Shown: piece by piece, positions 59,554-64,000 of the stretch
How the letters are laid out: the number at the start of each line of letters is the position of its first letter
Position numbering within the stretch: position 1 is the first letter of the stretch
DNA from: CBDAQR01 sp965199055
Lineage (GTDB): Bacteria > Pseudomonadota > Gammaproteobacteria > Pseudomonadales > Halieaceae
NCBI GenBank assembly: GCA_965199055.1
Contig: CBDAQR010000003.1
Coordinates: 496,001-560,000, forward strand
Reading direction: 5' to 3'
Length of the DNA stretch: 64,000 nucleotides
The notes under the pieces: model-generated
Databases searched by the model: none
What the model saw: the letters and a program-made list of their open reading frames with translations, nothing else
Told to the model about the DNA's origin: nothing
Position numbers and translations under genes: made by a program

Positions 59554-60983
59554 GCCTGCATGCCTCCAAAATCGTGCACAAACAGTTGCTGCGCCAGTGC
59601 GGCAACATTACCCGCTCCCTGCGTCAGCACGACGTCACCGTCCTGCAGCAGCCCGGCAAGTATGCTGGGCACCTCATCCACAGACGGCACAAACACCGGG
59701 TCAACCTGCCCGCGCTGACGCACACTGCGGCTGAGGCTGCGGCCATCCGCGCCCGGAATCAGTTCTTCACCGGCAGCGTAGACATCCATTAACAGCAATA
59801 CGTCCACCGAAGAGAGCACCGAGACAAAGTCTTCATAGAGATCGCGGGTACGGCTGTAGCGATGGGGCTGGAAAATCATCACCAGGCGCTGTTCAGGCCA
59901 GGCCTGGCGCGCGGCATCCAGGGTGGCAGCGAGCTCTGTGGGGTGGTGACCATAGTCGTCAACCAACAATGCATTACCGTCGCTTAAGGCAATGTCGCCC
60001 AGAATCTGGAAGCGGCGGCCAACGCCCTGGAAACCGGATAGTCCGGCACAAATCGCGGCGTCTGAGATACCCTCATCGCAGCTCACCGCGACGGCAGCCG
60101 CCGCATTGAGCACATTGTGCCGACCCGGCATATTGAGCTCGACACGCAGCGGCTCCCCCTGCGGCCTCTCTACTGTGAACGCCGTGGTCAAGGCGCGTTT
60201 CTCGACATCCACAATGCGGTAATCCGCCTGTTCCGAGAAACCGTAGGTGAGCGTGCTACGCGCGATATCAGGCATCAACTCCGCCACCACAGGGTCGTCG
60301 ATACACAGCACCGCCACTCCATAGAAAGGAAGGTTGTGCAGAAATTCGATAAAGGTACGGCGCAACTGCCCGAAGTCACCGCCATAGGTGTCCAGGTGAT
60401 CGGCCTCGATATTAGTAATCACAGAAACCATCGGCTGCAAATGCAAGAACGAGGCGTCGCTCTCGTCAGCTTCGGCGATCAGGATCCGGCTCGCTCCCAG
60501 TCTCGCGTGAGTGCCAGCGCCGTTCAGCAGGCCGCCGATGACGAAGGTGGGATCCTGGCCCGCCTCAGCAAAAATGGACGCGATGAGACTGGTTGTCGTT
60601 GTTTTCCCGTGAGTTCCCGCTACCGCGATACCGTGGCGATAGCGCATCAGTTCCGCCAGCATTTCTGCACGAGACACTACCGGAACACGCGCCGCCCGCG
60701 CTGCCAGCACTTCCGGATTTTCAGCGCCTACAGCGCTGGAACTCACGACGACATCTGCATCGCCGATGTTCTCGGCAACATGCCCAACCGCCACGGCAAC
60801 GCCTAGTGTCTGCAGACGCCGCGTGACCTCACTCTCCCGAATATCGGACCCGCTGACCTCGTAACCTAGGTTCACCAGCACTTCGGCGATGCCACTCATA
60901 CCTGCGCCACCGACACCGATCATGTGGATGCGCCGCACGCGGCGCATCTCGGGTACTGGAAATGTGCTGGTCTCACTTCCCAT
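59550..60983 (-). CDS. murC: UDP-N-acetylmuramate--L-alanine ligase MurC
   Basis: A 477-residue Mur ligase adding L-Ala to UDP-MurNAc. 'IHMIGVGGAGMSGIAEVLVN' is the UDP-binding loop, 'VAGTHGKTTTTSLIASIFAE' the ATP P-loop, 'TNIEADHLDTYGGDFGQLRR' the metal-binding region, and 'LLVDDYGHHPTELAATLDAA' the C-terminal domain. The start at MGSETSTF overlaps the end of murG by 11 bases; the longer reading to 61121 lies within murG and is discarded. Its stop overlaps the ddl start by four bases. murB is not between them, as in E. coli. Confidence 0.97.
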   Translation of the reverse strand: MGSETSTFPVPEMRRVRRIHMIGVGGAGMSGIAEVLVNLGYEVSGSDIRESEVTRRLQTLGVAVAVGHVAENIGDADVVVSSSAVGAENPEVLAARAARVPVVSRAEMLAELMRYRHGIAVAGTHGKTTTTSLIASIFAEAGQDPTFVIGGLLNGAGTHARLGASRILIAEADESDASFLHLQPMVSVITNIEADHLDTYGGDFGQLRRTFIEFLHNLPFYGVAVLCIDDPVVAELMPDIARSTLTYGFSEQADYRIVDVEKRALTTAFTVERPQGEPLRVELNMPGRHNVLNAAAAVAVSCDEGISDAAICAGLSGFQGVGRRFQILGDIALSDGNALLVDDYGHHPTELAATLDAARQAWPEQRLVMIFQPHRYSRTRDLYEDFVSVLSSVDVLLLMDVYAAGEELIPGADGRSLSRSVRQRGQVDPVFVPSVDEVPSILAGLLQDGDVVLTQGAGNVAALAQQLFVHDFGGMQA

Positions 60984-62070
60984 GCTTAGCCATCTCACAA
61001 ATATCCGCCACCGCATGCGTTGCCCCAGGCTGCGCCGCGGCTCCGGCCGCGTGAGCCATCGCCGAAAGCCTGGCTGGCGTGGCGGCGAAGGCCTTGAGTT
61101 GTGCTGCCAATGATTCGGCATCGAGACTCGCCTGGGGCATCAGGTAAGCGCCGCCCCGTTGCGCCAGCCACTCGGCGTTGTGCAACTGGTGATCATCGAT
61201 CGAGTGGGGCAACGGCACCAGGATCGAAGGTCGCGACATAATCGTCAGCTCAGCCAGCGTCAGTGCACCCGCGCGACACAGAACCAGGTCGGCCCAGTCA
61301 TAAGCACTGGCCATGTCCTCAATGAACGGCAAAATCTCTACGGATCGATCTGACAACTCGCCGTAGGCCAGCTTCACCGACTCCATATTGCGTGGACCCG
61401 TCTGATGGCGTACGCGTACGTTGAAGCTTGGAGGCAATAGTGCCAGCGCCTGGGGTACAACCTCATTGATCGCCCTCGCACCCAAACTACCGCCGACGAC
61501 CAACAAACGCAGCGGCCGTTCACCGTCGAAACTATAGTCCGACTTCAAACCCCGCTCGAGCAACTCTTTTCGCACCGGGTTGCCCACCTCGGTCCCGGCA
61601 CCGCTGTCCGGGAAAGGGTTGGGGTAGGCACACAACACCTGACTGGCAAAGCGGCGCAGCAGGCGATTGGTGGTACCCGCCACTGAGTTTTGTTCGTGGA
61701 TGACCACAGGCACCCCCATCAACCAGGCCGCCATCGCCGCGGGTCCGGCGACGTAACCTCCCATGCCCAGAGCACAGACTGGTTTCAGGCCTCGCAGGAT
61801 CCGATAGGCTTGCCACATCGATTTCAGCAAGGGCACCACAGCGCGAGTCTTTGCGCCGCTGTCCTTACCGCGCATGCCCTCCGCCTGCAGGATATTGAGC
61901 TTGAAGCCCGCAGCCGGGACCACTCGCGCCTCCAGGCCTCGGTCAGTGCCAAACCAATGGATGTCGTAGCCGCGCTCAGCCAATTCTTTAGCAACCGCGA
62001 GCGCGGGGTAGATATGTCCGCCGGTGCCACCGGCGAAGATGGCGATATTGCGATCTGAATCAGCGGCCAT
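60973..62070 (-). CDS. murG: lipid II-forming GlcNAc transferase MurG
   Basis: A 365-residue GT-B enzyme that adds GlcNAc to lipid I at the inner face of the membrane. 'IAIFAGGTGGHIYPALAVAK' is the first glycine loop, 'LLVVGGSLGARAINEVVPQA' the second, and 'DLVLCRAGALTLAELTIMSR' the donor site. I start at MAADSDRN, which has GGGAGGGG upstream and overlaps the ftsW stop by 11 bases; a start nine codons earlier is possible. Confidence 0.97.
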   Translation of the reverse strand: MAADSDRNIAIFAGGTGGHIYPALAVAKELAERGYDIHWFGTDRGLEARVVPAAGFKLNILQAEGMRGKDSGAKTRAVVPLLKSMWQAYRILRGLKPVCALGMGGYVAGPAAMAAWLMGVPVVIHEQNSVAGTTNRLLRRFASQVLCAYPNPFPDSGAGTEVGNPVRKELLERGLKSDYSFDGERPLRLLVVGGSLGARAINEVVPQALALLPPSFNVRVRHQTGPRNMESVKLAYGELSDRSVEILPFIEDMASAYDWADLVLCRAGALTLAELTIMSRPSILVPLPHSIDDHQLHNAEWLAQRGGAYLMPQASLDAESLAAQLKAFAATPARLSAMAHAAGAAAQPGATHAVADICEMAKHGK

Positions 62071-63223
62071 TTTTTCTGCCCCCCTCTCTTCCTTCACGCT
62101 CGATTCGCAGCACCAACGCCAGCATGCAGCAGGCGGCGATCAGACTGGTGCCGCCATAGCTCACGAGCGGCAAGGTCAGCCCTTTAGTCGGCAGCAAGCC
62201 GGTGCTCACGCCGATGTTGATAAATGCCTGCGCGGCAAAAATCAGGGCAATACCGTTACAAACATGAGCGCCGAAACGATCGCCCGCCACCAGTTGCCGA
62301 CGTCCGACCTTCAGCATTCGAAAGACCAGAACCAGAAACAACGCAATCACCGCCATGGCGCCCAACAGGCCGGTTTCCTCCGCCCAAATCGAGAACACGA
62401 AGTCGGTGTGGGCTTCTGGTAGATAGAACAACTTCTGCACACTGTTGCCCAAACCAACCCCGAACCATTCACCGCGTCCAAAGGCGATCAGCGACTGCGT
62501 TAGCTGATAGCCGCTGTTGAACTGGTCAGCCCAGGGATCGGTATACGCCGTCAATCGCTGCAAGCGATAGGGCTCCGATATCAGCAACAGCGCCAGTGCC
62601 AGCACGCTGCCCAGCACTACCAACAGGAAGTGGCCCAGTTTGACACCGGCCAGGAACAGCATGCCGAAGGCTGTGCCAACGGTAACGACTGTGGCGCCGA
62701 AATCGGGTTCCATCATCAGCAGCAAAGTAATCGCGAACACAACGGCCATGGGTTTGATGAAACCCTGCCACTCGCTACGCACTTGATCTTCCCGCCGCTG
62801 CAGATAACCCGCCAGATAGACCACCAGGAACAGCTTCGCAAATTCCGATGCCTGGAAGGTCATGGGGCCGATCAGCAACCAGCGACGACTGCCATTGACC
62901 TTGTGTCCGATTCCGGGAATTAGCACGAGTGCCAGTAGCAGCAGCCCCAAAAACAGCCACATCCAGCCGGTGTTGAACCAGAAGCGAGCCGGTAAGGCGA
63001 ACACCACCGCCGCCGCCGACAAGGCCAACACGATGTAGATCAGGTGGCGAACACTATTGTGGAAAGGGTTGCCGTAGTTCACGGCTGCGTATTCCACAGA
63101 GGCAGAGGTAATGGCCACAAAGCCGACAAACATCAAACAGAGCGCGCTCCCGAGGATGTAGCGATCGACCGCGAACATACCCGGGAAGACAAAGCTCTTG
63201 AGGGAGAGTGCAGCGTTAGCCAT
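62060..63223 (-). CDS. ftsW: SEDS peptidoglycan glycosyltransferase FtsW
   Basis: A 387-residue membrane enzyme of the SEDS family that polymerises lipid II at the septum. Ten hydrophobic helices are visible. The FtsW/RodA signatures are 'RWLLIGPMTFQASEFAKLFL', 'MMEPDFGATVVTVGTAFGML' (with the catalytic Asp) and 'GLTLPLVSYGGTSLIAACCM'. The start at MANAALSL overlaps the murD stop by eight bases. The longer frame up to 63346 lies in murD and is discarded. Confidence 0.97.
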   Translation of the reverse strand: MANAALSLKSFVFPGMFAVDRYILGSALCLMFVGFVAITSASVEYAAVNYGNPFHNSVRHLIYIVLALSAAAVVFALPARFWFNTGWMWLFLGLLLLALVLIPGIGHKVNGSRRWLLIGPMTFQASEFAKLFLVVYLAGYLQRREDQVRSEWQGFIKPMAVVFAITLLLMMEPDFGATVVTVGTAFGMLFLAGVKLGHFLLVVLGSVLALALLLISEPYRLQRLTAYTDPWADQFNSGYQLTQSLIAFGRGEWFGVGLGNSVQKLFYLPEAHTDFVFSIWAEETGLLGAMAVIALFLVLVFRMLKVGRRQLVAGDRFGAHVCNGIALIFAAQAFINIGVSTGLLPTKGLTLPLVSYGGTSLIAACCMLALVLRIEREGREGGRKNGR

Positions 63224-64000
63224 TGCTGTCTCCCCCCGCTGATAACTGCTGCACGGCAGCAGCGAAGCGGTTGCCGCGATCCCCGAAGCTGTCGAACATG
63301 TCAAAGCTGGCGCAGGCGGGCGACAGCAGCACAATATCGCCCTCATCGGCGATAGCAGCGGCGCTTTCGACCGCCTCTGTCATCGATGTCACCCGCGTCG
63401 TTCCGGTGCGCCCTGCGATCGCTGCCTCCAGCAAGTCCGCATCTTCACCCATTAGCACCACATGCTTGCAGTACTGGGCAATATCCTTTGCCAGCCCGCT
63501 AAAATCGGCCCCCTTACCCTGGCCGCCGGCCAGTAGCACCAAGCCACCCGCCTCGTTGAGACCGCGGAGCGCGGCGCTGGTCGCGCCTGGGTTTGTCGCC
63601 TTCGAGTCATTGATGTAGCGGACGCCCGCGCATCGAGCCACTGTCTGACAGCGATGCGCCAGCCCGGGGAACTCTCTTAGCTCTGCGCACATCGCCTCGA
63701 TACTCAGTCCCAGCAACTCGCCCATGGCAAGGCAAGCCAGGGCATTGGCAACATTGTGCCTGCCTGTCATGGCTAGCTTGGCCTCGGGCACCAGAGGCTC
63801 CTGACCCCGGCAGAGATAGCGGGTGCCCTCCAGGAGCCGTAATCCATACTCACCCAGGTCCGGCGCATTGAGGCCAAAGTTTCGCGCCGACACGGTATCT
63901 GCCTGCAATGGCCTGGTCAGGGGATCTTCACGGTTGTAGACCAGCGATTCACAACCGAGGAACACGCGATGCTTGGCCCGATGATAATTTTGCATATCAC
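63216..64000 (-). CDS. murD: UDP-N-acetylmuramoylalanine--D-glutamate ligase MurD, C-terminal part
   Basis: The frame is open to the window edge, so the N-terminal part of the gene lies beyond it. The visible 260 residues cover the end of the ATP domain and domain 3. 'LAMTGRHNVANALACLAMGE' (MurD-type HN-x-N-A), 'VRYINDSKATNPGATSAALR' (the D-S-K-A-T-N motif), 'LLAGGQGKGADFSGLAKDI' and 'VLLSPACASFDMFDSFGDRG' followed by N-R-F are diagnostic. It adds D-Glu to UDP-MurNAc-L-Ala. It is the first gene visible in the minus-strand murD-to-ftsZ cluster. Confidence 0.97.
   Translation of the reverse strand, partial: DMQNYHRAKHRVFLGCESLVYNREDPLTRPLQADTVSARNFGLNAPDLGEYGLRLLEGTRYLCRGQEPLVPEAKLAMTGRHNVANALACLAMGELLGLSIEAMCAELREFPGLAHRCQTVARCAGVRYINDSKATNPGATSAALRGLNEAGGLVLLAGGQGKGADFSGLAKDIAQYCKHVVLMGEDADLLEAAIAGRTGTTRVTSMTEAVESAAAIADEGDIVLLSPACASFDMFDSFGDRGNRFAAAVQQLSAGGDSNG

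Noticed and set aside
1..64000. CRISPR arrays, rRNA and tRNA genes
   Set aside because: No regularly spaced repeats, rRNA-like tracts or tRNA T-loop/anticodon patterns were seen, though small tRNAs cannot be excluded without a covariance search.

Overview
The window looks like a chromosomal segment of a gammaproteobacterium, probably a marine heterotroph. The evidence is the murD-ftsW-murG-murC-ddl-ftsQ-ftsA-ftsZ order, the secA/argJ/mutT/coaE/pilDCBA/nadC/ampDE neighbourhood, TonB-dependent receptors, malate synthase G and a KshA-type steroid oxygenase. A Cellvibrionales (OM60/NOR5-Halieaceae-like) origin is my inference and cannot be proved from the sequence alone.

Layout. 1-5.4 kb: the end of a TonB receptor, a probable inserted segment (tyrosine-recombinase relic plus an NHL-propeller protein, bounded by two similar terminator-like repeats), an NTF2-like/epimerase pair and a GGDEF-derived protein. 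5.48-9.8 kb: a TPP-riboswitch-controlled thiamine salvage operon (outer-membrane receptor, PnuC-type permease, thiamine-kinase-like enzyme, unknown secreted protein). 9.8-15.8 kb: aminotransferase, cupin, two MaoC-fold proteins and a KshA-like Rieske oxygenase suggesting steroid or sterol-like catabolism, a VOC-like protein, YajQ and PanE. 15.8-19.9 kb: a Ser/Thr kinase gene split by a complete IS3-family element with a 4-bp target duplication, next to an FHA/sigma-54 activator gene. 19.9-25.5 kb: SDR, AmpE, AmpD, a two-gene secreted YHYH unit and NadC.

25.5-44.4 kb is an accessory block between nadC and pilA, which are close neighbours in E. coli. It holds three paralogous multi-TM/TPR proteins resembling GT-C/TMTC O-glycosyltransferases, an acyl-CoA dehydrogenase/RraA operon with a divergent LysR gene, malate synthase G, a sulfatase-fold membrane enzyme, and a tightly overlapping sugar/glycan operon (GT2, epimerase, DegT aminotransferase, methyltransferase, flippase-like protein, GT4). 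Its position directly downstream of pilA suggests pilin or surface glycosylation. 44.5-49.8 kb: the type IV pilus genes pilA (with a sigma-54 promoter), pilB, pilC, pilD, then coaE. 49.8-64 kb, minus strand: mutT, argJ, secA, an M23 peptidase and the division/cell-wall cluster ftsZ back to murD. lpxC is missing from its usual place after ftsZ, and zapD/yacG are missing beside coaE.

The best candidates for unusual biology are the pilin-linked glycosylation island, the kinase/FHA-sigma54 module disrupted by an IS, the fourth gene of the thiamine operon, and a 32-bp palindrome that can hide the ribosome-binding site of a secreted protein gene. No CRISPR array, rRNA or tRNA gene was seen.
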